Shown in pieces: positions 8,169-17,149 of a DNA stretch of 40,459 nucleotides (positions within the stretch are counted from its first letter, which is position 1; the number at the start of each line of letters is the position of its first letter). The stretch spans positions 1 to 40,459 of the forward strand of contig CALFAM010000020.1 of the NCBI GenBank assembly GCA_937948815.1. The letters are read 5' to 3'. This stretch comes from an uncultured bacterium. GTDB lineage: Bacteria; Acidobacteriota; Thermoanaerobaculia; Multivoradales; J023. The translations under genes were made by a program, and so were the position numbers. Below the pieces are notes generated by a model. The model saw only the letters and a program-made list of their open reading frames with translations, was not told where the DNA came from and made no database searches.

Positions 8169-9227
8169 CTAGTCTCCCACCCTGCGCATCGCCAGGCCGA
8201 CCGCGACTGCCAACATCGGGGCAATCGAGTTCAGCCAAGCGCTGTCGAAGTCACTCTCACGGAAGTTCACCCGCGCGAAGGGGTTGAGAAGCTCCGTCGG
8301 TACGCCGAATCGCTCGCGCAGGACGTCGAGGAGGTTGGAGGTCAGCGCACAACCCCCGGACAGGACCAATTCGTCGATTGGGCCTTCCGAGGAGGTTGCG
8401 GCGAAGAAGTCGAAGGTCTTTTGAATCTCGTTGGCCATCTCGGCCGAGACGCCGTCCAGGATCTTGCGCGCATCTCCGAGGGTGTAGCTGCCGACACTCT
8501 CACCGCGTTTGAGCAGCTCCGACTGATCGAACGAAAGATTGAACTCTCGCTGCAGCGCCTCGGTGAACTGGTTTCCGCCGAAGGAAATGTCGCGCCAGAA
8601 CACGCTCTGCCCGCGCGCCACGATGTTGATGTTCGTCACACCTGCGCCCATGTTGACCAGCGCGACGACTTTCAGCGGATCGAGATCGTAGTTGAGCTCG
8701 TAGGCGTTCTGGATGGCGAAGGCATCGACGTCGACGATGGCGGGCGTTCGTCCGCTCTGCGAAATCACGGAGACGTAGTCATTGACCTTCTCGCGCTTGA
8801 CCGCGACGAGCAGGACTTCCATGGTTTCGCGTCCCGGCTCCTCGCCGCTCAGCGTGACGTAGTCGAGCCGCACGTCGTTGATGTCGAAGGGAATGTGCTG
8901 CTCCGCTTCCCACTGAATCGACTCGGCGAGCTCGTCGCTCTCCATGGCCGGAAGCTCGATCTTCTTGATGATGACCGAGTGCCCAGACACGGATGTCGCG
9001 AAGCTCGGCGTCTTGACACCCGTCTGCTCGTTCAGCTTCTGGATGGCGTCCACGACCAACGACGAGTCCATGATCGACCCGTCGACGATCGCTTCGGGAG
9101 ACAGTGGCTCGACCCCGATGCGCTGGAGGCTGTATTGCCCGCCCTTTTTCTCGCGAAGCTCGACGAGCTTGACCGTCGCGCTCCCGATATCGAGGCCGAC
9201 AACACCTTTGTTTCTGGCGAATAACAA
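8169..9227 (-). CDS. pilM: PilM, actin-like cytoplasmic pilus assembly ATPase-fold protein
   Basis: PilM is the FtsA/actin-like cytoplasmic partner of PilN. The 352-residue product shows the nucleotide-binding motif GVVGLDIGSATVKLVEL at the N-terminus, FDINDVRLDYVTL in the middle, and the second phosphate loop LVNMGAGVTNINIV. The adenosine motif is LVLSGGCALTSNLL. I see no ATG that fits. The start is TTG at 9227 with AGGAGAGG about ten bases upstream, which may keep expression low. It is the first gene of the pil operon. Confidence 0.95.
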   Translation of the reverse strand: MLFARNKGVVGLDIGSATVKLVELREKKGGQYSLQRIGVEPLSPEAIVDGSIMDSSLVVDAIQKLNEQTGVKTPSFATSVSGHSVIIKKIELPAMESDELAESIQWEAEQHIPFDINDVRLDYVTLSGEEPGRETMEVLLVAVKREKVNDYVSVISQSGRTPAIVDVDAFAIQNAYELNYDLDPLKVVALVNMGAGVTNINIVARGQSVFWRDISFGGNQFTEALQREFNLSFDQSELLKRGESVGSYTLGDARKILDGVSAEMANEIQKTFDFFAATSSEGPIDELVLSGGCALTSNLLDVLRERFGVPTELLNPFARVNFRESDFDSAWLNSIAPMLAVAVGLAMRRVGD

Positions 9228-9353
9228 GTGCTTCTACCTCTCCTGCCGTACTTCCTGGCCCGTTCCACCCTGGTCTATGGAGACAAGGGATCTCCCCTAC
9301 GCAAACTCGTCTTGCTGCGGGCGTTCATCCAAAGAAGCACAAAGCGTTGTGCG

Positions 9354-9383
9354 AGCGTACAGCAGGCTCTTTCCGGCTGTCAA
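9354..9383 (-). promoter_or_regulatory. Candidate sigma-70-type promoter for the pil operon
   Basis: On the minus strand a perfect -35 box TTGACA (9383-9378) is followed after 18 bases by TACGCT (9359-9354) as a weak -10 box. It points toward pilM. The -35 match is exact; the -10 matches only three of six positions. Confidence 0.4.
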
Positions 9384-9490
9384 GCGTGAATACGCGCTTC
9401 TAAATAAGCTGACATAAACGCTAATTGCTTGAACCAGGGGGCCTTCCGCCGTCGACAAGAAAGTCCTTGAAGAGATTCGACGAAAGATCC

Positions 9491-9520
9491 TTGCCACAGA
9501 CTCGATTCTCGTGTCATGAT
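9491..9520 (+). promoter_or_regulatory. Candidate promoter for rpmB
   Basis: TTGCCA (9491-9496), an 18-base spacer and CATGAT (9515-9520) point toward rpmB, about 95 bases ahead of its start. This is a plausible but imperfect sigma-70-type site. Confidence 0.35.
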
Positions 9521-9614
9521 CGGCGATCCGTGCAACGCGGGCGTGTCTTCCTGGCATCCCCACGCACGGAACGCCAAACAAGCAAGGTCAGCCAAACAAG
9601 GAGAGGCTTCTGCC

Positions 9615-9845
9615 ATGGCCAGACGATGTGAGATTTGCAACAAGGGCACGGTGACGGGCAACAACATCAGCCACGCGCACAATGTCACCCGTCGTACCTG
9701 GCAGCCCAATCTACAGAAGGTGCGGGCGCTGATCGATGGCAGTGTCCGGCGCATTCAGGTTTGCACGCGCTGCCTACGCAGTGGCAAGGTGGTCAAGCCG
9801 CCAGTCCGGAATTACACCCCCGAGACCGACCCCGCCACGACCTAG
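9615..9845 (+). CDS. rpmB: 50S ribosomal protein L28
   Basis: This 76-residue protein is a structural component of the large ribosomal subunit. It begins MARRCEICNKGTVTGNNISH and continues with RTWQPNLQKVRALIDGSVRR and VCTRCLRSGKV. It carries two CxxC pairs (CEIC and CTRC), so it is the zinc-binding ('C+') version of L28. The start at 9615 is fixed by AGGAGAGG eight bases upstream; the longer in-frame ORF upstream is not needed. It is a single gene, convergent with the RelA/SpoT gene. Confidence 0.97.
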   Translation: MARRCEICNKGTVTGNNISHAHNVTRRTWQPNLQKVRALIDGSVRRIQVCTRCLRSGKVVKPPVRNYTPETDPATT

Positions 9846-9864
9846 CCCGCTCGCGCAACCTTGG

Positions 9865-9888
9865 GCCGGGCATCCTAGAGAGCCCGGC
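9865..9888. terminator. Hairpin between convergent rpmB and rel
   Basis: GCCGGGC (9865-9871) pairs perfectly with GCCCGGC (9882-9888) across a ten-base loop. It lies in the 51-base gap between the stops of rpmB and rel, so it may serve both. There is no T-run on either side, so efficiency is unclear. Confidence 0.5.
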
Positions 9889-9896
9889 GCACCTTC

Positions 9897-12179
9897 CTAC
9901 GAATCCTCTCTGACCAGCGGCCGGCGTCGGTGTACACGCCGAACGCCCGCTGCCCCCTGGATCGCTTGACGCAGTCGGTCCAGATGCTTTTGGCTGTTCA
10001 CCTCGACCACGACGTCGATGATCCCGTAGCCAGTCTCGACGGTTCTCGCCTGCAGATCCCGAATGTTGCTCGACTCCTTGGCGATGATCTCTGTCAGCCG
10101 GGCGATCATGCCCTGCTGGTCTTCGGTCTCGATGGTCAGTGGAACCGGGTACAGACGCTGATCGCTCTTTCGCGCCCACTCGACCTCGATCAGCCGCTCC
10201 GGATCTGCGCCCAAGGACCGGATGTTGACGCAAGACTCCGAGTGCACCGAGATGCCGCGCCCTCGGGTCACGTAGCCGCGCAAGGCTTCGCCTGGAACCG
10301 GTCGACAGCATTTGGCCAGCGTGGCGAGGAGATCACCTTCTCCACGCACCTGGACCGGACCGCCTCCCCGAGACAGGTAGCGATCGATCGTGCGCCGGAT
10401 CCGACCAGGCTCTTCCGGCTCGACGGCCTCACGCCCACCACCGATGATTCGCTCCACGACCTGACGCGCCGGCGTCTTCCCATAGCCGATCCGCTGGAAG
10501 AGCTCTTCGACCCGCCTCAATCCCTCGGCCTGCAGCCAAGCCTGGAGCTCTGGGCTGTCGAGCGTCTTGCGCACGGACACCCGGAGCCGCTTGAGCTCGC
10601 GCTCGAACAACCGCCGACCGATTGCCTCGGCCTCGTTGCGTTGCTTGTTGTTGAGCCATTGGCGAATCTTGCTGCGGGCGCGAGATGTGCCGGCAAAGCT
10701 CAACCAGTCGCGACTCGGCTGGCGTCCGGCGCTGGTCATCACCTCGACCATGTCACCGTTCTGCAGTGGCGTCTTGATCGGCACCAGCTTGCCGTTCACC
10801 CGCGCACCACTCATCTGGTGGCCCAGATCGGTGTGAATCCGGTAGGCGAAATCGAGAGGCGTGGCGCCGCGCGGGAAGGAATAGACCTCGCCCTTGGGTG
10901 TGAATACGTAGACCTCGTCCGGATAGAGGTCGAGCTTGAGCTGTGCCAAGAAGGCCCGCGGGTCGTCGACCTCCTGCTGCCACTCAAGCAGCTGGCGCAA
11001 CCAGAGAATCTCAGGATCGGCCGCGGTGGCCCCTTCTTTCGACTTGGCACCCTTGCGTTGGCGGTCTTTACCCTTGCCGTCGCGGCCAGAGCTTTCCTTG
11101 TAGTGCCAGTGGGCCGCGATCCCTTCTTCCGCGATTCGATCCATCTCGCGCGTGCGCAGCTGTACTTCGAAGGGTTGGCCGCGGTCGCCGACTACCGTCG
11201 TATGCAATGACTGATAGAGATTCGGCTTCGGCATTGCGATGTAGTCCTTGAACCGACCCGGAATCGGTCGCCAGTTCTGATGCACGATGCCGAAGCCCGC
11301 GTAGGCCTCGGGAACGGTCTCGGTGATGATCCGAAACGCCAAGAAGTCGTAGACCTGCGAGATATCGATCCCTTGCCTACGCAGCTTCTGGTAGATCGAG
11401 TAGTAGCGCTTCACCCGCGAGCTGATCTCCGCCTCGATCCCTGCCGATTCGAGCGCCGCGCGCAGGCGCCCTTCCACCCGCTTGACCAGGTGCCGACCTT
11501 TGCGCATCTTTTCGCGGATCTCGCTGTCGAGCTCCGCGAACTGACGGGTGTAGAGATGGTAGAAGGCCAGATCTTCCAGGTCGCCGCGAACCCGTGCCAT
11601 ACCGAGCCGGTGGGCAATCGGCGCGTAGATCTCGAGCGTCTCACGGGAGATTCGGCGCTGGGCCTCGGGCGACATGTGCCCGAGGGTCATCATATTGTGC
11701 AGGCGATCCGCCAGCTTGATCACGATCACCCGCGGATCCCGGGCTGACGCCAAGATCATCTTGCGGAACGTCTCGGCCTGCGCCTCGTCTCGCCGCACGT
11801 AGGCTTGCTGCCCGATCTTGGTCACACCGTCGACCAATGCGGCCACGTCGGCGCCAAAGTCCTTCTCGAGCTCTTCCTTGGTGCTCAGCGTGTCTTCGAG
11901 CACATCGTGCAACAAGCCGACTGCGACGCTCGTCTGGTCGAAGTTGAGGTCGGCCAGGAGGTAGGCCACGTAAATCGGGTGCGTGACGTAGGGCTCGCCC
12001 GAACGGCGTTTCTGCCCACCGTGCATGCGCGCCGTGAATTCCGCGACCCGATCCAGAAACGCCTTGTCGAACGCCCGGCCACGGGCCGTCAGGCGCTCGT
12101 AGACCTCCGGCATCCCCACGCCCTTGCGCGGAATGACCGGAGATCGGGGCTGCTTCTTTCTTCGCTCGAGACTCGGCAT
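9897..12179 (-). CDS. rel: Bifunctional (p)ppGpp synthetase/hydrolase (RelA/SpoT family)
   Basis: This long RSH enzyme makes and degrades the stringent-response alarmone (p)ppGpp. In the 760-residue frame the HD hydrolase domain is intact (H67, LLHDVLEDT at 89-97, KLADRLHNM near 155-163). The synthetase domain (about 250-360) has GRFKDYIAMPKPN, YQSLHTTV and EVQLRTREMDRIAEEG. The RFKD motif is of the type found in bifunctional enzymes. A TGS domain (about 418-481), a cysteine-containing domain (LAKCCRPVPG ... SESCVN, about 630-665) and a C-terminal ACT domain follow. The first 22 residues are basic and atypical. An ATG at 12113 with AAGGGCGTGGGG ahead is a good alternative start. Confidence 0.96.
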   Translation of the reverse strand: MPSLERRKKQPRSPVIPRKGVGMPEVYERLTARGRAFDKAFLDRVAEFTARMHGGQKRRSGEPYVTHPIYVAYLLADLNFDQTSVAVGLLHDVLEDTLSTKEELEKDFGADVAALVDGVTKIGQQAYVRRDEAQAETFRKMILASARDPRVIVIKLADRLHNMMTLGHMSPEAQRRISRETLEIYAPIAHRLGMARVRGDLEDLAFYHLYTRQFAELDSEIREKMRKGRHLVKRVEGRLRAALESAGIEAEISSRVKRYYSIYQKLRRQGIDISQVYDFLAFRIITETVPEAYAGFGIVHQNWRPIPGRFKDYIAMPKPNLYQSLHTTVVGDRGQPFEVQLRTREMDRIAEEGIAAHWHYKESSGRDGKGKDRQRKGAKSKEGATAADPEILWLRQLLEWQQEVDDPRAFLAQLKLDLYPDEVYVFTPKGEVYSFPRGATPLDFAYRIHTDLGHQMSGARVNGKLVPIKTPLQNGDMVEVMTSAGRQPSRDWLSFAGTSRARSKIRQWLNNKQRNEAEAIGRRLFERELKRLRVSVRKTLDSPELQAWLQAEGLRRVEELFQRIGYGKTPARQVVERIIGGGREAVEPEEPGRIRRTIDRYLSRGGGPVQVRGEGDLLATLAKCCRPVPGEALRGYVTRGRGISVHSESCVNIRSLGADPERLIEVEWARKSDQRLYPVPLTIETEDQQGMIARLTEIIAKESSNIRDLQARTVETGYGIIDVVVEVNSQKHLDRLRQAIQGAAGVRRVHRRRPLVREDS

Positions 12180-12221
12180 CGCGGTGGTTCGACCGCCGCC
12201 AAGGAGACGGCAGAGGCCGCG

Positions 12222-12227
12222 ATTCTA
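12222..12227 (-). promoter_or_regulatory. Possible -10 box upstream of rel
   Basis: TAGAAT on the minus strand, 43 bases ahead of the longest rel frame, matches five of six -10 positions. I see no matching -35 box at the proper distance, so the site is weak evidence only. Confidence 0.2.
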
Positions 12228-12252
12228 TGCGAGGCAGCCTGCCCCCGAGCAG

Positions 12253-12654
12253 CTATGACCAGTACAGAACGTCGAGATCACCGCCGAGCCTCTGGCTGCA
12301 TTGCAAGCCCATCACCGGGTCCGACCCGAGCGGGTTGAGGTCACCCGGTATCGAAACAACCTGGCCACCACCATGTTGACACTGGGAAACGTCGACGATA
12401 GGCGGCTCACACGGGTCGTTGCCGCCGCCACAGCCTCCTCCTGAGCAGCCGGAGGGGGAGCTCGCCTGGACGTGACAGTTTCCGATCTCATCTCCCGGAA
12501 GACAGAAGGCAATAAGGATGTCTTGTGAAATGCCTCCCACTGGAGGCAAGGTGATCCATCGCGTGTGACAGTCCGAGCAGTCAGCCTGCGCGACAGCCGG
12601 AGGACAGAGTGTGGAAGCGACGAGCACGATCGAGACAACGTATAGCGTTTTCAC
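12253..12654 (-). CDS. Small secreted cysteine-rich protein with a CxxCH motif
   Basis: This 133-residue protein has a signal peptide (MKTLYVVSIVLVASTLCPPAVAQA) and about nine cysteines in the mature part, including CSDCH at about 26-30, NCH, GCSGGGCGGG and QCQH. CSDCH fits a haem c attachment site, but the many other cysteines suggest disulfides or metal binding instead. It starts with GTG at 12654. Its AGGAG ribosome site overlaps the stop of the preceding 756-residue gene, so the two are co-expressed. I do not recognise the family. Confidence 0.72.
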   Translation of the reverse strand: MKTLYVVSIVLVASTLCPPAVAQADCSDCHTRWITLPPVGGISQDILIAFCLPGDEIGNCHVQASSPSGCSGGGCGGGNDPCEPPIVDVSQCQHGGGQVVSIPGDLNPLGSDPVMGLQCSQRLGGDLDVLYWS

Positions 12655-12666
12655 CTGACTACGCTC

Positions 12667-14937
12667 CTATTCGTTCGCCGACTCTGGCCGGAGGGCACCA
12701 AGCGCGAGGCGGCTACCTCGCGTGAGGGTCCCGGTCACACAGTCAGGCTTGGTACCCCGGCAAAGCCGATAGGTCCCTGCCGGCATGAACGGGACGACCA
12801 AGCGCCCCGCGCTGAATGCCTCGCCATTACGAGCCGACCAACTCGAAAGGTCTGCCCAGGAATACACTTCGGAAGAAGAATCGACCAACCACGGTAGGCT
12901 GGCCCAGGCCTTGGACGACGTGCCCTCCGCAGCGACAGGATCGTCCACGAGAAGGATCAGTGCCCCGGTTTGGTACCCCGCGAGGTCGATTCGGAGCGGC
13001 TCAACCGGCGTCACCGAGACACTCAGGCGTGCCATGACCGAGCCCGGCACGCGAATCCCGAGCTGAATCGACGCTGCGCCTGGCGGCACGCGGAGCTCGA
13101 AGCCACCGTCGGCGCCGGTGACTGCTTTTGAGACGCTGGTCCCTGGAACGATCGGACCGCGCAGCGTGACGAGCGCGCCAGAGACCGGCCCCTGGTCGAA
13201 AACCACCGTCCCACGAACCACGTCTTCCGGACCTGCCAACACGATCTCGATCTCGCGCGAAGGAGACAGAGAAGCTAGCTCGACCTCGACCGGTGCACTC
13301 TCCCGTTTGCTGCCTTCGAGCACCTTTTCCGCAGTTACCGCGTACGTGCTGAAGCCCAGACCATGCAGCGCGAATCGGCCTTCGGAATCTGTGTGCTGAA
13401 AAGATGGAAGCTCAGCGTAGGGACGCTGCAAGACGACCACGAGACTCTCCGCCATGGGTTCTCCCTCGGCGTCCACAACTCGACCCGCGAGCACCGTGTC
13501 GGGTAGCTCGAGATCGAACCGAACGAGGCCGTCTGCTTCCTCCTTGCCTTCGATCTGACGGAGGCGCCGCACCACGGCAGGAGACTCGGCCATAATGTCG
13601 ATATCCCAGCGTACGTTGCGCGGAACCAACCCGCGAAACGTACCTTCCTCGTCCACTGCGAGCCGCACCGACTGCGCGCCCTGGATGCTGCCGAACACCA
13701 CCCGGCCGGCGATCGGCTCGTCACCAAGCGTGACCGAGCCCACCACCGACACCAGCGGCAAGTCAATCTGGATCAACTCCTGGCCAGGTTCGAGCACGAG
13801 CGGCTCGCTCGCCACCCGATTGCGCTCGGTATCGAGCACGAGCAGCTCGTAATGTCCGGCAGAGGCGTTCTCGATCTGCCATCGACCCGGAGCAATCGCG
13901 GCAATCTCTTGGTGTCTTGTCCTCCCACGCAGCAACTGCACGATCCACGGCTCGCCACGCGGATCGACCGGCGGCGTCACAGAAATCTGGTAGGCCGCTG
14001 GCGCCCTGAGGATGAGCGGTGCGGAGATCTCCGCCTCGTTCCCCGCCCGAATGCTCAAGCCAGGAATTTCGAGCGGGAGCAAGCCGTCCCCCGCGATGCG
14101 CAGACCGAAAATCCCAGGTTGGATCCCCTGAAAGTGGAAGAAGCCCTCTGCGTCGGTGCGCAGCCGCAACGCGCCGACGCTCGCGTCGTCGGCAAGATCG
14201 GGGCTGAGGAGAACATCCGCCTGCTCGATCGGCATGCCGTCCTCCGTCACGACCTGGCCAACCAACGATGCGCCGGCCGTCATGCGTAGGACGCCGAGAT
14301 CGTTGCTCTGATCCGCGGACACCCGATGGCTGCGGAAAAAGTGCGAGACGTGGCCGTCGACCCGAATGCGAAGCTCGTGCACACCAACAGGAACGGGGCA
14401 TGTAAAGCGCAACGATGGGTCTACGACCACACAGCGGACAACCCCGCTGACTTGCTCGCGGCTCGGGGATTTGGGGGTTTCGCGCTGCCGGAAACGCGCC
14501 GTGACGGGAGCGCCTTTCGGGAACGGGTCGAGTCGAAACATTCCGGTGACCGAAACGGTCGGGATGAGGTTCAACGTCAGGACAAAATGCCCGGTACCCG
14601 TCGAGATAAAGGGGAGCGAAGGACCCCAGAAGCCGTCTGCCTGAGCGTAGATCTGCCAGGTGCCGGCTTGGAGCCCGAGCGAGCCCTGTTCTCCTGGTTT
14701 GAGCAGGACGGTTTGGGGAGCTCGCTCGCCATCGGCGGGCATCGCCACCACTTCGGCAATCGGCTGCTGTGAAGGCTTCGCTTCGGTGACATGCAGGACG
14801 AGATCAACCTGCGCCTCCCCGAGCGGTTTCGCCGCTTCCTCGGCCGTCGCCGAGGTCGCGAACCAGACGAGCAGTAGGCTCCAGCACTGCCACCGCGCGC
14901 CCGTTGGTTTGGCGCAGAGTCCCAACCCCAACAACAT
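12667..14937 (-). CDS. Exported protein with repeated carboxypeptidase-regulatory-like beta domains
   Basis: The 756-residue product has a signal peptide (WSLLLVWFATSATAEE region) and a chain of small beta-sandwich units of the CarboxypepD_reg-like or Cna-B type. Examples are GASLVGQVVTEDGMPIEQADV with DAEGFFHFQGIQPGIFGLRI, LAGRVVDAEGEPMAESLVVV with DSEGRFALHGLGFSTYAV, and VRGTVVFDQGPVSGALVTL with GADGGFELRVPPGA. No catalytic domain is visible, so it is likely a structural surface or periplasmic protein. The C-terminus (RLCRGTKPDCVTG) has a cysteine pair. A GTG-started Cys-rich gene follows within 12 bases. No good ribosome site precedes the ATG at 14937. Confidence 0.78.
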   Translation of the reverse strand: MLLGLGLCAKPTGARWQCWSLLLVWFATSATAEEAAKPLGEAQVDLVLHVTEAKPSQQPIAEVVAMPADGERAPQTVLLKPGEQGSLGLQAGTWQIYAQADGFWGPSLPFISTGTGHFVLTLNLIPTVSVTGMFRLDPFPKGAPVTARFRQRETPKSPSREQVSGVVRCVVVDPSLRFTCPVPVGVHELRIRVDGHVSHFFRSHRVSADQSNDLGVLRMTAGASLVGQVVTEDGMPIEQADVLLSPDLADDASVGALRLRTDAEGFFHFQGIQPGIFGLRIAGDGLLPLEIPGLSIRAGNEAEISAPLILRAPAAYQISVTPPVDPRGEPWIVQLLRGRTRHQEIAAIAPGRWQIENASAGHYELLVLDTERNRVASEPLVLEPGQELIQIDLPLVSVVGSVTLGDEPIAGRVVFGSIQGAQSVRLAVDEEGTFRGLVPRNVRWDIDIMAESPAVVRRLRQIEGKEEADGLVRFDLELPDTVLAGRVVDAEGEPMAESLVVVLQRPYAELPSFQHTDSEGRFALHGLGFSTYAVTAEKVLEGSKRESAPVEVELASLSPSREIEIVLAGPEDVVRGTVVFDQGPVSGALVTLRGPIVPGTSVSKAVTGADGGFELRVPPGAASIQLGIRVPGSVMARLSVSVTPVEPLRIDLAGYQTGALILLVDDPVAAEGTSSKAWASLPWLVDSSSEVYSWADLSSWSARNGEAFSAGRLVVPFMPAGTYRLCRGTKPDCVTGTLTRGSRLALGALRPESANE

Positions 14938-15126
14938 TCATCTATGCTACCCGACAGATTCAATGCACGTAAGAAAAAAGTAGACGAGGAAGGTGGTATC
15001 TCTCTTGCTGGAAGCTCCACAACAATTCAGAGGACGTACGACACCCCGCGCGTCTCGGGACGTCGCGAGCCGCCTTGCCAGAAGGATTCGCCGGATCAAC
15101 CGACTGGGCCGTGGGTTGGAGCCGGT

Positions 15127-15687
15127 CTACGGAGCCAGGGGGCCGAGCTCGCCGGCCAGCTCGGCGAGGGCGTTGCCTCGCTCGGCGGTATCGTCGCCGG
15201 CTGGATAGGTGTAGATCAGGTGCAAGGCGCGATCGCCGCGTGGGTGCAGGGTCATGGCCCGATACTCTTCCATCGCAGCGCCGGCGTCGTCGGTGAAGCG
15301 TCCTCGGGATAGGTAGAGCGGACCGAGGGGGCCGACGAATTCGACCTGTCCCTGGTAGGTGCCGCCCGGCCGGGCTTCGATGTCAGCAACGTGCTGGTTG
15401 AGCTCGTCGATGAGGTTGACGCCACCGACCTGGGCACCTACCTCCACCACGATCTGGCCGTCGGCGTCCGCAGCATCGAGCACGAGGGCAGGCCCTTCGT
15501 TGCGCGCGACGACAAAGCCGGACGGCAAGGCGTCGATTGCCACTTCGAGGGCCGCGTTCTCGACCCGCTCGGCCGTCGCCGCGGGCTCTTCGCCGCCGCC
15601 GCAGGCAAGGGTCAGCCCGAGTAAGCTGGCGAGGGCCAAGGCAATGCTCCCTCGCCCGCCGAGACACCTTGCGACCGGCCGGCTCAT
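15127..15687 (-). CDS. Lipoprotein coupled to the transhydrogenase operon
   Basis: This 186-residue protein has a lipoprotein signal (GSIALALASLLGLTLACGGG, lipid cysteine near residue 28), an acidic linker, then an unrecognised alpha/beta domain (PSGFVVARNEGPALVLDAAD, MTLHPRGDRALHLIYTYPAG). The ATG at 15687 overlaps the pntB stop by four bases (ATGA), with GAGGTCAAGGA ahead inside pntB. It is therefore translated together with the transhydrogenase. Its function is unknown. Confidence 0.8.
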   Translation of the reverse strand: MSRPVARCLGGRGSIALALASLLGLTLACGGGEEPAATAERVENAALEVAIDALPSGFVVARNEGPALVLDAADADGQIVVEVGAQVGGVNLIDELNQHVADIEARPGGTYQGQVEFVGPLGPLYLSRGRFTDDAGAAMEEYRAMTLHPRGDRALHLIYTYPAGDDTAERGNALAELAGELGPLAP

Positions 15688-17138
15688 AGATCCTTGACCT
15701 CGGTCAGAATGCCCTGGACCGCCTTCTTGGCGTCCTCGAAGAGCATCATCGTGTTGTCGGCCTCGAACAGTGCATTCTTGATACCGGCGAAGCCCGGCGA
15801 CAGGCTGCGCTTGATCATGATCACCGTGCCGGCGTTCCACACCTCGAGAACGGGCATGCCATAGATCGGGCTGCTCTGCTCTCTCTCGGCAGCCGGATTG
15901 ACCACATCGTTGGCCCCCACCACGATCACCACGTCGGTGTTGCGGAACTCGGGATTGATCGTGTCCATCTCGAGCAGCTGTTCGTAGGGGACATCCGCCT
16001 CGGCCAACAATACGTTCATGTGCCCTGGCATTCGCCCGGCGACCGGGTGAATGCCGTAGGTCACCTGTGCACCACGTTTCTCGAGCTCGGCAGCCAGCTC
16101 GCGCACCGTGTGCTGCGCTTGCGCGACCGCCAAGCCGTAGCCCGGCACGAACACGACCGACTCGGCGCTCTCGAGCACCAACGCGGCCTCTTCAGAGCTG
16201 AACGAGCGGACATTCGCGTACTCGTGCTTGCCGCCACCGCCGCTGGAGGTCTCCTCGGCGCCGAAGCCACCGAAGAGCACGTTGGCGAGGGTGCGGTTCA
16301 TGGCCACGCACATGATCTGCGTCAGAATCAAACCGGATGCACCGACCAGGGCACCCGAGATGATCAACACGTTGTTGTTGAGCACAAAGCCCGTCATCGA
16401 GGCGGCAAGGCCACTGTAGGAATTGAGCAACGAGATGACCACTGGCATGTCGGCGCCGCCGATCGGAATCACCAGCATGACACCCAGCAGGAGCGAAGCC
16501 GCCACCACGACGAGCAGCAGGGACTGCAACGAGCCGGCCTCGAGCACCTGCGTCACGGCCCAGATGCCGAGCACCAGGCTGGCGCCGAGCAGCAGCACAT
16601 TGATCAGGTGCCGACCGGGCAAGAGAATCGGCTGCCCTTTGAGCTTGCCCGACAGCTTCATGTAGGCGATCACGCTTCCTGACAGCGTCACGGTGCCGAT
16701 CAAGATCGCCAGCACCGTGGTGACGGCCGGCGCCGCACCGAGCACGCTCCGAACGGATCCGGCGGCCTGCGCCCCAGCGGTCTGGGGCTCGATGATCTTG
16801 CCCCACAGCTGCGAAAGGGCGACCAGCGCCGAGGCTGCGCCGCCGGAGCCATTCAGCAGTGCCACCATCTCCGGCATGCTGGTCATCTCGACCTTGAGGG
16901 CGACCACGGCGCCGACCAGCGATCCGATCACCAAGCCGGCGAGAATCCAGGTCCAATGGATGGTGCCCATCTCGAGCAAGGTGCCGATGACGGCGATCAG
17001 CATGGCGAAGGCGGCGATCGCGTTGCCGCGACGCGCCGAGCGCACCCGCGTCAGGCCCTTCAGGCCGACAATAAAGAGAACCGCCGACAGCAGGTACAGA
17101 ATGGGGACGATCGAGCTGATCAGGTTTCCATCTTCCAT
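15684..17138 (-). CDS. pntB: NAD(P) transhydrogenase subunit beta
   Basis: PntB forms part of the proton channel and the NADP(H)-binding domain III of the proton-translocating transhydrogenase, which makes NADPH from NADH at the cost of proton motive force. The 484-residue product has about nine membrane helices and then domain III. That domain shows the atypical Rossmann loop VPGYGLAVAQAQHTVREL, the NADP motif GANDVVNPAA and the 2'-phosphate contact MIKRSLSPGF. AGAGG lies seven bases before the ATG. It follows pntAB by 11 bases. Confidence 0.97.
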   Translation of the reverse strand: MEDGNLISSIVPILYLLSAVLFIVGLKGLTRVRSARRGNAIAAFAMLIAVIGTLLEMGTIHWTWILAGLVIGSLVGAVVALKVEMTSMPEMVALLNGSGGAASALVALSQLWGKIIEPQTAGAQAAGSVRSVLGAAPAVTTVLAILIGTVTLSGSVIAYMKLSGKLKGQPILLPGRHLINVLLLGASLVLGIWAVTQVLEAGSLQSLLLVVVAASLLLGVMLVIPIGGADMPVVISLLNSYSGLAASMTGFVLNNNVLIISGALVGASGLILTQIMCVAMNRTLANVLFGGFGAEETSSGGGGKHEYANVRSFSSEEAALVLESAESVVFVPGYGLAVAQAQHTVRELAAELEKRGAQVTYGIHPVAGRMPGHMNVLLAEADVPYEQLLEMDTINPEFRNTDVVIVVGANDVVNPAAEREQSSPIYGMPVLEVWNAGTVIMIKRSLSPGFAGIKNALFEADNTMMLFEDAKKAVQGILTEVKDL

Positions 17139-17149
17139 GATCGTGCCTC

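Larger units (their letters stand above)
9228..9614. other. Divergent intergenic region pilM / rpmB
   Basis: This gap of almost 390 bases separates the leftward pil operon from rightward rpmB. I find no gene in it; the short frames here lack ribosome sites and familiar sequence. It must carry the promoters for both sides. Candidates for each are listed separately. The pilM leader would be about 120 bases, long enough for RNA-level control, but I recognise no riboswitch. Confidence 0.7.

Noticed and set aside
9930..11210. Plus-strand frame of 426 codons
   Set aside because: Antisense to the RelA/SpoT gene, with no recognisable motif or ribosome site.
12565..12579. CSDCH as proof of a c-type cytochrome
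   Set aside because: One CxxCH in a protein with many other cysteines and no clear axial ligand context is too little; kept as a possibility only.
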